From: Neostapfia colusana
Lineage: Eukaryota > Streptophyta > Magnoliopsida > Poales > Poaceae
Direction of reading: 5' to 3'
DNA: 64,000 nt
Assembly (NCBI GenBank): GCA_030760725.1
Contig: JASWHV010000001.1
Coordinates: 28,145,928 to 28,209,927, forward strand
Part shown: positions 1-12,000 of the stretch, one piece after another
Layout: each line of letters starts with the position of its first letter
Numbering within the stretch: the first letter of the stretch is position 1
Program-made: the position numbers and the translations under genes
Notes under the pieces: model-generated
What the model was told of the DNA's origin: nothing
Database searches by the model: none
What the model saw: only the letters and a program-made list of their open reading frames with translations

Positions 1-159
1 CACGCCCTAGTAAATAAAATTTTTATAAATCTAAATAACACATATTGACAAGTTTATAAATCAAGAAATGCAAAATAAAAGTTTCTGTATATGTATAACA
101 TAGTTGGACAAGTTCATGTACCTCTGATATATTTTACTCTGGATTTGATCATGTTATAG

Positions 160-460
160 TAAGGTCGTTAGACTTCAGTACTCTATGCGGAACTGCTGTT
201 TACGAATTCTGAATTATCATCAGAAAGATAAATAGTCCAAAAGAGTATGGGGGTGTTGTCTCTAGTTTTAGAGGCAAATGACACTCCTGCGCTTTTGCTG
301 GTAATTCGAAACCAAATACTTTATTTGTAAATATAACAGAAACAATTCTGATGTTGTGAGAATCTGAAGTCCTGAACTTCCGACTTACTGTGCAAATCTT
401 TGCATTGTTGCGTTTCTCGAAAGTCCAACACCTCTCCAACTTCGAGTAGAGACTAGAAAG
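160..460. repeat. Dispersed repeat, copy 1 (partner at 23530-23710)
   Basis: Bases 160-270 share long runs with 23530-23650 in the same orientation, for example GACTTCAGTACTCT and AAATAGTCCAAAAGAGTATGG. A second matching block (TTTGCATTGTTG then AACTTCG) follows at about 400-455 against 23650-23700. Copy 1 has roughly 120 extra bases between the two blocks. In copy 2 the repeat lies just upstream of the LTP-like gene. It may be a duplicated promoter segment or an unclassified mobile repeat. Confidence 0.55.
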
Positions 461-536
461 AAAAAGGTCTGCTCTTAGGTGCGCCAGTGCCCGTTGCAAG
501 TATCTTTAGTTACCTTTGGCTAAAGGTATGGTTGGC

Positions 537-985
537 AATGGGTCGGGTTCGGGTCGGGTGAAGAAAAAATCAATCTGAAATAAAAAAGTTTGTGAGTGAA
601 ATTTAAGAGACCCACCTGCACCAGCGGGTGAGAATTCACACCTACACCCGCACCCGTTGGGTCTCGGCAGCCTCGGGTGGGTTTGACTTTTTATGAACAT
701 ACTAGAACGTTTAATAAACGAGTCTAACAAAAATCATCCGTTTTGAATGACAATGTAACAAAAAATATTAAGATGCTTATAAAGATTATAAATATAGTTA
801 CGATAAGCAATATGAAATAAATAAATTATAGAAAAAAGCAAATTTAACTTTAAAGTTTCAAACGTAAGTTATTTCGGTTACCCATTGGGTACCCGCAGGT
901 GAAAACCAAAACCTGCACCGTGACAAGTCGGGTCTGATGCGGCCTGTTGGATAGCCGGACCCGCGTGGCCGCGTGTGAGGTTGTA
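537..985. repeat. Block with GGGT/ACCC-rich ends, possible MITE
   Basis: The left end is GGCAATGGGTCGGGTTCGGG followed by ACCC-rich DNA to about 680. The middle (690-870) is very AT-rich, and the right end (875-985) is again rich in GGGT and ACCC. This looks like a non-autonomous DNA element of the hAT-like kind seen in grasses, but I could not define clean terminal repeats or a target-site duplication. Confidence 0.3.
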
Positions 986-1252
986 ATCCCTAGTTGAAAG
1001 CAAGCTTATAATAACTTGTATGGCTTAATTGATAGATAGATGCACTCATAGGACAGCACCACTCTCAACTAAATAACATACTAAAATAGTTACTGCCTTA
1101 TGGGACCTTTAAAATGGTAAAATTGTGGTTAAGCAGTATAGGTGTAGTAAAAACTCTTCACCACTGCATGTCTTGATCATGAATAAGACATTCTGAATTG
1201 TACTACTCTAAATCACTTGTGGTTAGCAGCAGAAAAGGCATAAGAAAATAAG

Positions 1253-4200
1253 TGTCACGCCCAAAATTTTGAAACCAAATAAAAATCCGTACAAATTATA
1301 AAATTTGGGAATCGAGTACGAACCTTCTCAAATAGAACCTTCAAAACGGCATCAACACATACACGCAAGGAATCCAATAGTAATACAAGTAATAAAACGG
1401 AGGTGAAACGACATGTGTGTATGTATATATAATTATGTATCTAGGTGTAGGAATACACACACATATACGTATGTACAACTGGGTGTGTGTATAGCAAACT
1501 AATAAATTATTAAACGAGTTAAAACCGTGCCGAGTGGCATTTGTATGCACATACACGAATAGGTGTGACGACCTTTAATTTATATCCGTGTGCAAATCGT
1601 GTTTATGAAATGCTCACTCAAATTACTAGTAAACTACCCAACGCAAGACAAATCAAAATTGAAATCTGAATTCAAGAGCAAATTCTGTAAAAAGATAAAT
1701 AAAAAAATTTGCCTGGGCCGAGCCCATCTCTTCCCTCTCCATTTTTTGGGCGCAACCCATTTATTTCCCTCTCTCACCAGCCCAGCCCCCTTTTTCTTTT
1801 TCTTCCTTTTTTCTTTTCTCCCTGGTGCAGCCCAACCCTTTTCTCTCCTCTTCCTGGGCGCAGCCCGCTTCCCTCTTTCTTTGCGCGTGGCCAAGCATGG
1901 CCCAGCCCGGCCCAGCGCAGCCCTCCTTCTTCCCCACCGCCTCACCCTTCCTCCCGACAGAGCCGCCGCCCGAATAGCGACACCGCCAGGAAAACGCGCC
2001 GCCTCCCTGCCCCTAGCGCGCAGCTCACCTCCCTCCCTTCCCTCTCCTCCTACACGCAAGCTCGGCCCGGCTCGGATTTCCCCAGCCTCCTACCTCCTGT
2101 CGCCATCTACGCCCGAGCCACCGCCAGGCCTAAGCCGACCACCCTCGCCCATGAAACACGCCGGCTGCTTGCTGCTGCCCACGCCTGCGCCTTCAATGCC
2201 CAGTTTCCCGGCCGCCGGAGCCCCACGTCACACGGGATTGAGGTCAGCAAGCGCCTCCACTGCATCGTGCAAACCCCGGGGGCCCCGTCGCTTCGGGCAG
2301 GAATCGCGCCGACACCTCGCGCCTTCAATTCCTGGAGCGTCGTGCCCGCCGAGAGCCCCTTCACTGCCTCTCTTTTCCCGGAATCCCCGGCCACCCGTGC
2401 CACAGCCTGCATGAAGCGACGTCGGCTGCCACCGCCTCGCCCGAGAATCGCCATGGGCAGGCTATTTAAGGGTCGCCACTTCCCCCAAGCTCCTTCACAC
2501 CATCACCACCGAGCCGGAAAGCAACCGATTGGGGAGGGAAAGAGGTCGCCCGATCACCAATTTTGCAAGATGGCAGCTCCTTCCTCAAGTCCGGCCGCCG
2601 CCGTGGCAATGCTCAGGTAAGCCCCACTCCTCAGTTCCTCCCTTCCAGAGAAGCTTGAGTACCTAGCGAACACATTCCTCGCATTGGTTTGGACCAAGAA
2701 GCAGCGGAGCACCCCCCCCCCCCCCTCGGCGTGACATGGGTGCACCACCACCCTCACCGGCGCCGGCCTCCACAGACCGCGCCATGACTCCGCCGAGGTG
2801 CCCAAACACGCACATACGCACGATTGAACGTGATCGACGCCCTAGCCGAGGGAAAAACCACACACACGCACGGGAACGCGAGTCGCCGGTGAGGGTCGCC
2901 GCCAAGACTTGTCCTCGGCCGCCACAGAAAATGTTCAGGCCTAGTCAATGGCGCCAAACACACCCGCATGCTTCTGGCCACGTGCTCGACGTCTCATTCC
3001 GAGAAAAGCTCCAGCCACGCACATTTTCCCGTTCGCGCCGATGGACCGCCGCTCCTAGTCGCTGCGCACCGTCGCCGGCTGCCGTGAGGCACTCCTCGGA
3101 TAAGCCGCCCCCTTTGAAATGTTTCTGCTATCCCAGTGTGCATATGGGGCATGGAAACCCGGTAGGAACCGGCCACACGCGCGCTACCACCCAACGCCGC
3201 TGTCATGCCCAACTCCGGTGAGTCCTCACCGGCGAAACAGCGACGTTCTAGACCCAGCGTTACAACCACTAGAGTCCCCATGTCACGTAGACCAACGTCA
3301 AGCAATCCGTTAGGGTATGCGAAGAAAAAGCTCGGGCACCGGCAAACCGCCGGCAACCCACTGCCATCTCCGGTGATGTCTAGCCGCCACTCCGGCGACC
3401 ATCTCAACCTAGGACCGTGACCGCTGCTCTCACCATGCTGCGTAGATCACCGGCACGTAAATAGTTGCCCTGCGCAAAGAAAAAGCCCAACGACCGGTTA
3501 GCCGCCGGCGAGCTACTCCGGCCAACTGCCACCCTACCCCTCTGCCCTAGGTGGAAACCATGTGGCACTCCCCAGCTCGGCTGAGCCCTCTAGGATGTTT
3601 TCCCCCGCCTCAAAACATGTGTGGCATCGTCAAATGGGTAGAACGCGGCCCCGCGCTCGAGTTCGTTGAGCACCGCCATCAACAGCAACCCCGGTGAGCC
3701 ATTTGCACCGTTCTGGTGAGCAAGTCCGGCTAGGAACCCCACACCTTGACTCCCTGCAACGGGAGGAATGCCGACACCATGTTAGGTTGAACCCGAAAGC
3801 AAATGGCGCGGTTCCGGCTAGCCGCCAGCCGCCCCCGCCGTGCCGGCAGTCGCTCCGGCCACCCGCACACGTGGCAGCCAAGAGGCAGGCCACACAGGTA
3901 GGCATGCAGACGTGGCAACCGAGTCAGCACCACATGGGTGCCAGCCTCACGCCCCGCCTAGGCTGCCGTGGGCTCGGTCCCTGTGGACCACAGACCCAAC
4001 AGCTATAGACTAGGTCGAGTCCACAACAGTAACATGAGGACCCCCTAGCCAGCTTGGCGCACACTTGGCGCCACATGGTCTGACACATAGATAGACACAC
4101 ATACATGATAGCCATGTCAGCACTACCTCAGCAAACGCCAAAGGCACACATGTGGTAGCCACCTCGCACACCCCGGACGAGGTGGCGCCCGTGTGGCGCA

Positions 4201-6353
4201 CACGTAATGAATGTGTGGCATGACACATAAGCAGTTTAGAACACATGGCATCTAAGCTAGCACTCTGTCAGCAAAGACACACAAGTGCAGCCACTTCGGC
4301 AGTCCGACCCATGTGGCAGCCCAGTCAGCTGCCACATTGCTGCCATCACACACCGGTACGCAGAGACCAGCGGAAATCAGCCTTGTCGGCTTGGTCCACG
4401 TACACCAGAGACACAAGCGCTACGCTGGACCCTCTAGCCCACTTGTCAACTTCTGTGCACGCATGGAAATTGCTAGGGATACCCCTAATGTACACAGAAA
4501 CTTGTAAAACATATTTCAGAGTATAGAGGAAATTTCAGGCGTGTACTATTAGAGTGAAGTAGCAAGCAGACATGGCCCAGATAAACCATAGAAAAGTACC
4601 CAAATCCTAATAATGGTATTAACCCATCTAATTAGCTCAGGGATCTGGGGTAAACTTGTGCTTAACTACCCAAGCGACGAAATCTCCACTCAAGCCACAA
4701 ATAAAAATATACCTTATGCTGAAATTTCTATAGGACCCTCTACTTCGCAAACAAGGAATCCGACGAGGAACTTGAAGACTCGGTCTACGAGGAGTTTCTG
4801 GAAGACTGTGAAGGCAAGCTCTAACTTCCTTGATCATTATTGCTCCTATGAATTTGCGAAATTACCCTGTTAGCCTGTTTTTCAATATGCATGATTTCCA
4901 TGATTACTTTTAAACGTTGTAGTAGCTAAAACCCATTTGCTAGTGGTCGCGTAGTCACATGGTTGACATGTGACGTGCCACGAACCCTCCTTGACCTTGT
5001 CAACTCCTCCTTGACGCCCTAAGGCCCCGTCATCACAGTATAACGTGATGACGTGCGTAATCCCTTGAAAGTAGAATGCTTAGGGACCCTCGCAATGTTC
5101 GCATTGCGTCTCACTACAATTAATCATTGGATTTGCAAAAAGTGTGAAAGGTGTCTTGGTGGTGTGAGTTAGGAAATGGGTTGGGGATGGTGTCATACAA
5201 CCTGCGTGGAGTGAAGTGGGAAAAGGGGATGGTTGAGGCGGGATTGGTGAATGAGTAGTGTGTGCTTCGGTGTAGTCCACCTGTAGTGGACATGGACGGA
5301 GCCGCCTCACCAACTCAAGGACCGGTTCATATGACCTCGTCATAGTGATTTCGTACAACCACAGAACCTGTATGGGCAGGATTCCCTCTACCTTCTTGGT
5401 GACTTCCACATGAGCCATCTGGCGGCCAGTAGGGCACGGGGGACCAGGAAAAGACACGGGGGAGTCATTACCCGTGGTCCGGCTGGGAGAGTTATTGCCC
5501 AAATAGCCCCTGGGTGCGTCCCGAGGTGTGATTGTGGGGTTACTCGGGGAAAATGAGGCGAACATTATGCTACTACCTTGCTAGGAGGGCTTGACCTGTG
5601 GGTAAAGTGTACAACCTCTGCAGAGTGTAAATCCGGATAACCGTTGCCACGGTATTGGCACACTATGTTCCGAGCTCTTGTTGATTAGTCTTAGCATGTT
5701 TCCTTGGTGTAGTTGAGTGGCAGTGTTTGCCGTGTTTTCGATATGACGGCTGTGTGCCGGAACTAGTAAAGTCATGGGGCTTGAACGTTCAAATAAAACT
5801 TAGGGAACTGGCGGGATGGAGTTCAACTCCCCCAGGTCCCACCAACTAAAATCAGGATACGGTTACCTCATTTTGCTTTTCAAAACCTTCTTTCAAATGA
5901 AGACCCTGCATGAATGCTTTTCGGTAACTCTAAGCCGTATAGCCCTGCCTTGCTACGACCTTCTTGCATGAAACACATTCCTTTGAGTAGTGTTAGGGCT
6001 TGTTGAGTACCTTCTGTACTCACTCTTGCCTTCTCCACAACCCTCAGATGCAGAAGTAGAAAGCAAAGAAGAAGACGAAGCGCGATTCCATGACGAGTAG
6101 GTCTAGTCCTGCGCCCAAGGCTTCCTGAGGGCTGGGTGTCGCCCATTCCGCTGTAGTTAGACTTGTCTTTCAATTTTCAGTGGCCCTGCGAGGCCCATGG
6201 ATTGTAACCTAAGACCTGCTTATAAGATCATGAAGGCATTTCAAGAATAATTTAAGGTATGCAACTCGATACGTTCTGTTGTGCGTACCAACTACTGATC
6301 CAGGGATTGGTACGGGATGCACAAGTGGACCCAAGGAAAGGTGGGTCCCGACA
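1253..6353 (+). repeat. 5' LTR of element A (5.1 kb)
   Basis: It runs from TGTCACGCC to CCCGACA and is repeated at 9080-14163. It contains a TA/TG-rich palindromic stretch (about 1410-1480), a GC-rich block (1700-3500) with long but unsupported open frames, a TATA-like box (2462), a short ATG frame ending in a splice-donor consensus (2570-2618), a stretch rich in TGTGGCA and CGTGGCA (about 3560-4330), two perfect hairpins (4954-4974 and 5028-5053), the AGGCAAG module (4812-4819) and the GAGTAC/GTACTC hairpin (6005-6021). The poly-C run near 2710 differs in length between the two LTRs. Confidence 0.93.
2462..2470 (+). promoter_or_regulatory. TATA-like box in the 5' LTR of A
   Basis: CTATTTAAG lies in a GC-rich context, about 110 bp upstream of an ATG at 2570. 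That frame runs 47 bp to a CTCAG|GTAAG splice-donor consensus (GT at 2617-2618). The same arrangement is in the 3' LTR (box at 10284, donor GT at 10439). This is the best candidate for the LTR promoter, but no transcript evidence is available here. Confidence 0.5.
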
Positions 6354-6356
6354 GAG

Positions 6357-6374
6357 TGGTATCAGAGCCGTACT
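6357..6374 (+). other. Primer binding site of A (tRNA-iMet)
   Basis: TGGTATCAGAGCC begins three bases after the LTR end. It complements the 3' end of plant initiator-Met tRNA, the usual primer of grass gypsy and copia elements, and it fixes the LTR boundary at 6353. Confidence 0.9.
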
Positions 6375-7498
6375 TGGTCGTAGGACGAAACCTTAGAGTT
6401 ACCCCACACCATTAGAAACCTATTTATCCAAATACAAGACCGTTTGCGAAAAGTCTCTCTCTCCTCTATGTTTCTGCTCTCTTATCTCATCAAAATCTCC
6501 ATTTGCCTACTTTTATCACCAGTACCCTCTTAACCTATGCTAGGATATGGATGACCCACCCTAATGGTTGTCGATAGTCTCCCCACGACCTGACTTCCAC
6601 GACACCTACACGAACCCTCCCTAAATAATTTAACCACACGGAACCATTAACGGACCAACGAAACGGAGTACGGCTCCAATTGTTAGAGGCTACTCGCTGA
6701 TGTCATTAACTCCTACTAGCAGTGACGTTGAGATCATAGGCAAAAAAAAACACAACGCCCATCCTTTAGTACCTCAGCCATAGTCGTAAAACCCTAGTAT
6801 GACTATAGGTCCCTATGTAGACTAGCTTATGTCGTAAACTAGAGTGGGTCACGGGTAGTGCGCTAAGGTAATATAGTATATAGGAGTTTGTAATCTAGCG
6901 ATAATTGGTGATTTTATTTGGCTTTTAGATTGAGTGACAACTTGTGTGCTCTAATTCAAAAACAGATCAAATAACCAAAAGAAAAAAAGGTCTATGCTTA
7001 ATAAAATAAATACATATCAGGTACGTGTACGTATATACACACGTATACCTATATGTATATCAAATAAAATCCACCTACAAATAGAGGGTACATAAATATA
7101 CGACATGAAATTTAAATCATATACACGGGCAGTAATAATAACAATAACAAAATAATAGTAATAATAAATATAAGAAATATACATATGCAAGCCAAAAAAA
7201 GAGAGAGAGAAAAAAAACAACTAACTAAACATCATAGTATGGTCCTTAAAAGACTGCCCGCGTACGAGCTCGACGTGAATGCATCACACAGGCATAAGAG
7301 GACCACAATTAGTGTGAACCTGCTCCTAGGGGTAGCCGTAAACCGTCATAGTAGGACTCCACGAGCAACAGTGGCCAAGGTCAACGATATAGACGTAGTA
7401 AGTGACCCCAAGAAGGAACTCGAGAAGTAGACCAGGAGGATCACATGACCCCTGAAGTAGAGTCGATGCCGCCACCTTACCTGCAACGTTGGCTGATG
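6375..7498 (+). other. Untranslated leader of element A
   Basis: This is non-coding sequence between the primer site and the gag remnant. It includes a low-complexity A/T block with ATA and AATA runs (about 7000-7215). No extra ORF like the one in element C was found here. Confidence 0.6.
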
Positions 7499-8140
7499 AA
7501 ATGGCCTTGCAGACACAAGTAATGCAAGCCACGTCCCAAGGGTTGCAAAGGCCACAAGGCCAAAAAGTACCACCTCCACGCAAGATGTCTGAATTCATGA
7601 AACTCAGCCTGCCGGTTCCCAACGGCACCAACAAAGATCTGTTAGCAGCCGACGGCTAGCTACGGAACATAAAAAGCTAAACATAGCCGCTACAACAGAT
7701 CAAAAGCGAGTTCTGTTGGCTACCCACCAGCTAACCACAGCACCTGGAGAATGGTGGGATAATTACCAAGAAGCGGCCTCAAAGTCGGATGCCATACTCT
7801 GGGTAGAGTTCCAACATGCATTCCACGACTACCACATACCGAAGGGAGTAATGGAAATAAAAAAAACGGAAGCATTCAGACCTTTGAGGCAAGGTGCCAT
7901 GACAGCCAAACAGTAAATTGAGAAATTCACGAAGCTGGCTCGTTATGCACCTAACGAGGTCGGTACAGATAAGATGAAACAAGATCATTTTAGAAAGGGC
8001 CTAAACAGAGCAATGAGGACACACCTAGTCACTCGCACTTACCCGGATCTTAATACCCTCATGAACCGAGCCCTGTCATTATAGAATGCTCGCTCCCACG
8101 TAGATGGGGGAACAAAAGAGAAGGTTCTACAACAAGGAGA
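7499..8140 (+). pseudogene. Decayed gag of element A
   Basis: Gag would form the virus-like particle that packages element RNA. The frame starts near MALQTQVMQ and passes MSEFMKLSLP. Its clearest stretch (7716-7916) has ATHQL, EWWDNYQEA, EFQHAFHDYHIPKGVMEIK and LRQGAM, the retrotransposon-gag pattern of grass chromoviruses. Similarity then continues through EKFTKLARYAP and FRKGLNRAMR. In-frame stops break it after AADG, at 7914-7916 (after AKQ), and near 8080. The zinc-knuckle region is not recognisable. No pol follows. The family assignment is secure, and the exact start is uncertain. Confidence 0.8.
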
Positions 8141-9064
8141 TTAAGATGCAAAATAAATTTTGAGGTCTCGCTTCAACCACCCACAGAAACCTAGGTACCA
8201 CCCTATCATGCAATACTGCCCCACCGAGACCAAACCACCGACACAATCGTTCCATCAGTAGAGCACCAATTAATCTCAGCATAGCAGCCATAGTGTGACA
8301 CAAGCACCAAACACCGCCAGGACACACTCCAAGTATTGGGAACCAGGACCTCCAATAGCAGATAGCCCATACAACAAGAGGTCAAACGATGCACTCGCTC
8401 ACCCGGGAACAAGGATCGTTGGATCCGGAGTTAAAAGAAGTACACCTTCAGTACCCAATCAACAGGGTAGAACTCAACTAGTTGGACAAAGTCACATCAA
8501 CCATAGTGACACACAACATAATGTATAGTCATCAAACGATTCCGCCGGTTGGCAACTAGCCAAACCCCACTCTTGTTGCAGGCTAATTTAACTTAGAGTT
8601 TTACCTCCTTTATCACCTCGAAGCTGCTGCTACAAATGCATTGCTGAAAGTCCAAAAAACCACATGCTGGTAACCATATAAATGATAGCGACTATCAATT
8701 TGAACACATAGGAGTTAAACCCTATTTAAGTGGGGTAGAGCTTTTAGCAGACGTAGCAGTCCAGTTGGATGGCATACCCCTAGCCGACTGGTTGGCGCCT
8801 CAGCAAGTAAGGCACGTCACGTGCAAATTGCAGGACCGCCACAGCAGATCAAGAAGCGATAACGGCCATTCACCAACCACGTAGGCACAAAACGGAACCT
8901 ATAGTGTGTGGTTTGGAAGCTACACCCCTAGACGAGAAGTACCAGTAAAACATGAATAACCACACCCATTTTCGAAAAATTGTTAGAGACGTCGCGTGCA
9001 GAGACACTAGATTTCCCAAACTATTAAAGGGAACTATAAGAATCTCGAGGACGAGATTTTGTTT
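8141..9064 (+). other. Non-coding 3' interior of element A
   Basis: The first few hundred bases may be decayed gag linker, since short runs such as FYNKEIKMQNKF are readable. The rest shows no protein similarity. There is no trace of reverse transcriptase, RNase H or integrase motifs in either strand. It ends in the CTCGAGGACGAGATTTTG sequence typical just before a gypsy polypurine tract. Confidence 0.6.
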
Positions 9065-9079
9065 AAGTGGGGGTAGATC
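9065..9079 (+). other. Polypurine tract of element A
   Basis: AAGTGGGGGTAGATC lies directly before the 3' LTR start TGTCATGCCC. This is the expected plus-strand priming position. Confidence 0.85.
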
Positions 9080-12000
9080 TGTCATGCCCAAAATTTTGAA
9101 ACCAAATAAAAATCTGTACAAATTATAAAATTTGGGAGATCGAGTACGAACCTTCTCAAATAGAACCTTCAAAACGGCATCAACACATACACACAAGGAA
9201 TCCAATAGTAATACAAGTAATAAAACGGACGTGAAACGACATGTGCGTATGTATATATAATTATGTATCTAGGTGTAGGAATACACACACATATACGTAT
9301 GTACAACTGGGTGTGTGTATAGCAAACTAATAAATTAATTAAACGAGTTAAAATCGTGCCGAGTGGCATTTGTATGCACATGCACGAATAGATGTGACGA
9401 CCTTTAATTTATATCCGTGTGCAAATCGTGTTTATGAAATGCTCACTCAAATTACTAGTAAACTACCCAACGCAAGCCAAATCTAAATTGAAATCTGAAT
9501 TCAAGAGCAAATTCTGTAAAAGGATAAATAAAAAAAATTGCCTGGGCCGAGCCCATCTCTTCCCTCTCCATTTTTTTTGGGCGCAACCCATTTATTTCCC
9601 TCTCTCACCAGCCCAGCCCCCTTTTTCTTTTTATTCCATTTTTTTTCTTTTCTCCCTGGTGCAGCCCAACCCTTTTCTCTCCTCTTCCTGGGCGCAGCCC
9701 GCTTCCCTCTTTCTTTGCGCGCGGCCAAGCCTGGCCCAGCCCGGCCCAGTGCAGCCCTCCTTCTTCCCCACCGCCTCACCCTTCCTCCCGACAGAGCCGC
9801 CGCCCGAATAGCGCCGCCGCCAGGAAAACGCGCCGCCTCCCTGCCCCTAGCGCGCAGTCTCACCTCCCTCCCTTCCCTCTCCTCCTACGCGCAAGCTCGG
9901 CCCGGCTCGGATTTCCCCCGCCTCCTACCTCCTGTTGCCATCTATGCCCGAGCCGCCGCCAGGCCTAAGCCGACCACCCTCGCCCATGAAACACGCCGGC
10001 TGCTTGCTGCTGCCCACGCCTGCGCCTTCAATGCCCAGCTTCCCGGCCGCCGGAGCCCCACGTCACACGGGATTGAGGTCAGCAAGCGCCTCCACTGCAT
10101 CGTGCAAACCCCGGGGGCCCCGTCGCTTCGGGCAGGAATCGCGCCTTCAATTCCTGGAGCGTCGTGCCCGCCGAGAGCCCCTTCACTGCCTCTCTTTTCC
10201 CGGAATCCCCAGCCACCCGTGCCACAGCCTGCATGAAGCGACGTCGGCTGCCACCGCCTCGCCCGAGAATCGCCATGGGCAGGCTATTTAAGGGTCGCCA
10301 CTTCCCCCAAGCTCCTTCACACCATCACCACCGAGCCGGAAAGCAACCGATTGGGGAGGGAAAGTGGTCGCCCGATCACCAATTTTGCAAGATGGCAGCT
10401 CCTTCCTCAAGTCCGGCCGCCGCCGTGGCAATGCTCAGGTAAGCCCCACTCCTCAGTTCCTCCCTTCCAGAGAAGCTTGAGTACCTAGCGAACACATTCC
10501 TCGCATTGGTTTGGACCAAGAAGCAGCGGAGCACCCCCCTCGGCGTGACATGGGTGCACCACCACCCTCACCGGCGCCGGCCTCCACAGACCGCGCCATG
10601 ACTCGGCCGAGGTGCCCAAACACGCACATACGCACGATAGAACGTGATCGACACCCTAGCCGAGGGAAAAACCACACACACGCACGGGAACGCGAGTCGC
10701 CGGCGAGGGTCGCCGCCAAGACTTGTCCTTGGCTGCCACAGAAACTGTTCAGGCCTAGTCAATGGCGCCAAACACACCCGCATGCTTCTGGCCACGTGCT
10801 CGACGTCTCATTCCGAGAAAAGCTCCAGCCACGCACATTTTCCCGTTCGCGCCGATGGACCGCCGCTCCTAGTCGCTGCGCGCCGTCGCCGGCTGCCGTG
10901 AGGCACTCCTCGGATAAGCCGCCCCCTTTGAAATGTTTCTGCTATCCCAGTGTGCATATGGGGCATGGAAACCCGGTAGGAACCGGCCACACGCGCGCTA
11001 CCACCGAACACCGCTGTCATGCCCAACTCCGGCGAGTCCTCACCGGTGAAACAGTGACGTTCTAGACCTCAGCATTACAACCACTAGAGTCCCCATGTCG
11101 TGTAGACCAACGGCAAGCAATCCGTTAGGGTATGCGAAGAAAAAGCGGCACCGGCAAACCGCCGGCAACCCACTGCCATCTCCAGTGATGTCTAGCCGCC
11201 ACTCTGGCGACCATCTCAACCTAGTACCGTGACCGCTGCTCTCACCATGCTGCGTAGATCACCGGCACGTAAATAGTTGCCCTGCGCAAAGAAAAAGCCC
11301 AACGACCGGTTAGCCGCCGGCGAGCTACTCCGGCCAACTGCCACCCTACCCCTCTGCCCTAGGTGGCAACCATGTGGCACTCCCCTGCTCGGCCGAGCCC
11401 TCTAGGATGTTTTCCCCCGCCTCAAAACGTGTGTGGCATCGTCAAATGGGTAGAATGCGGCCCCGCGCTCGAGTTCGTTGAGCACCGCCATCAAAAGCAA
11501 CCCCGGTGAGCCATTTGCGCCGTTCCGGTGAGCAAGTCCGGCTAGGAACCCCACACCTTGACTCCCTGCAACGGGAGGAATGCCGACACCACGTTAGGTT
11601 GAACCCGAAAGCAAATGGCGCGGTTCCGGCTAGCCGCCAGCCGCCCCCGCCGTGCCGGCAGTCGCTCCGGCCACCTGCACACGTGGCAGCCAAGAGGCAG
11701 GCCACACATGTAGGCATGCAGACGTGGCAACCGAGTCAGCAACGCATGGGTGCCAGCCTCACGCCCCGCCTAGGATGCCGTGGGCTCGGTCCCTGTGGAC
11801 CACAGACCCAACAGCTATAGACTAGGTCGAGTCCACAACAGTAACATGAGGACCCCCTAGCCAGCTTGGTGCACACTTGGCGCCACATGGTCTGACACAT
11901 AGATAGACACACATACATGATAGCCAGGTCAGCACCACCTCAGCAAAGGCCAAAGGCACACATGTGGTAGCCACCTCGCACACCCCGGACGAGGTGGCGC

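Larger units (their letters stand above)
1..1247. other. Host intergenic DNA left of element A
   Basis: This AT-rich stretch has no open frame with recognisable protein similarity. It holds a segment shared with the region upstream of the LTP-like gene (160-460) and a block with ACCC/GGGT-rich ends (537-985), both listed separately. The rest, including 1-150 and 990-1247, shows nothing I recognise. It ends at the ATAAG target site (1248-1252) of element A and would be continuous with 14169 onward before that insertion. Confidence 0.6.

Noticed and set aside
1410..1480. TG/CA and TA-rich stretch as a microsatellite or CRISPR-like array
   Set aside because: It is irregular, short and repeated only because it lies in both LTRs of A. 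No spacer-repeat pattern exists anywhere in the window.
1590..2620. Long overlapping open frames (274 and 303 codons) in the GC-rich part of A's LTR
   Set aside because: They are Pro/Ser/Ala-rich, overlap each other and opposite-strand frames, and match no family. They are expected from GC-rich, stop-poor DNA inside an LTR.
6357..6374. tRNA-Met-like sequence
   Set aside because: Only the 3'-end complement is present, as in a primer binding site; there is no cloverleaf.
10511..11065. 184-codon frame in A's 3' LTR
   Set aside because: It lies in the second LTR, has only short counterparts in the 5' LTR and no domain.
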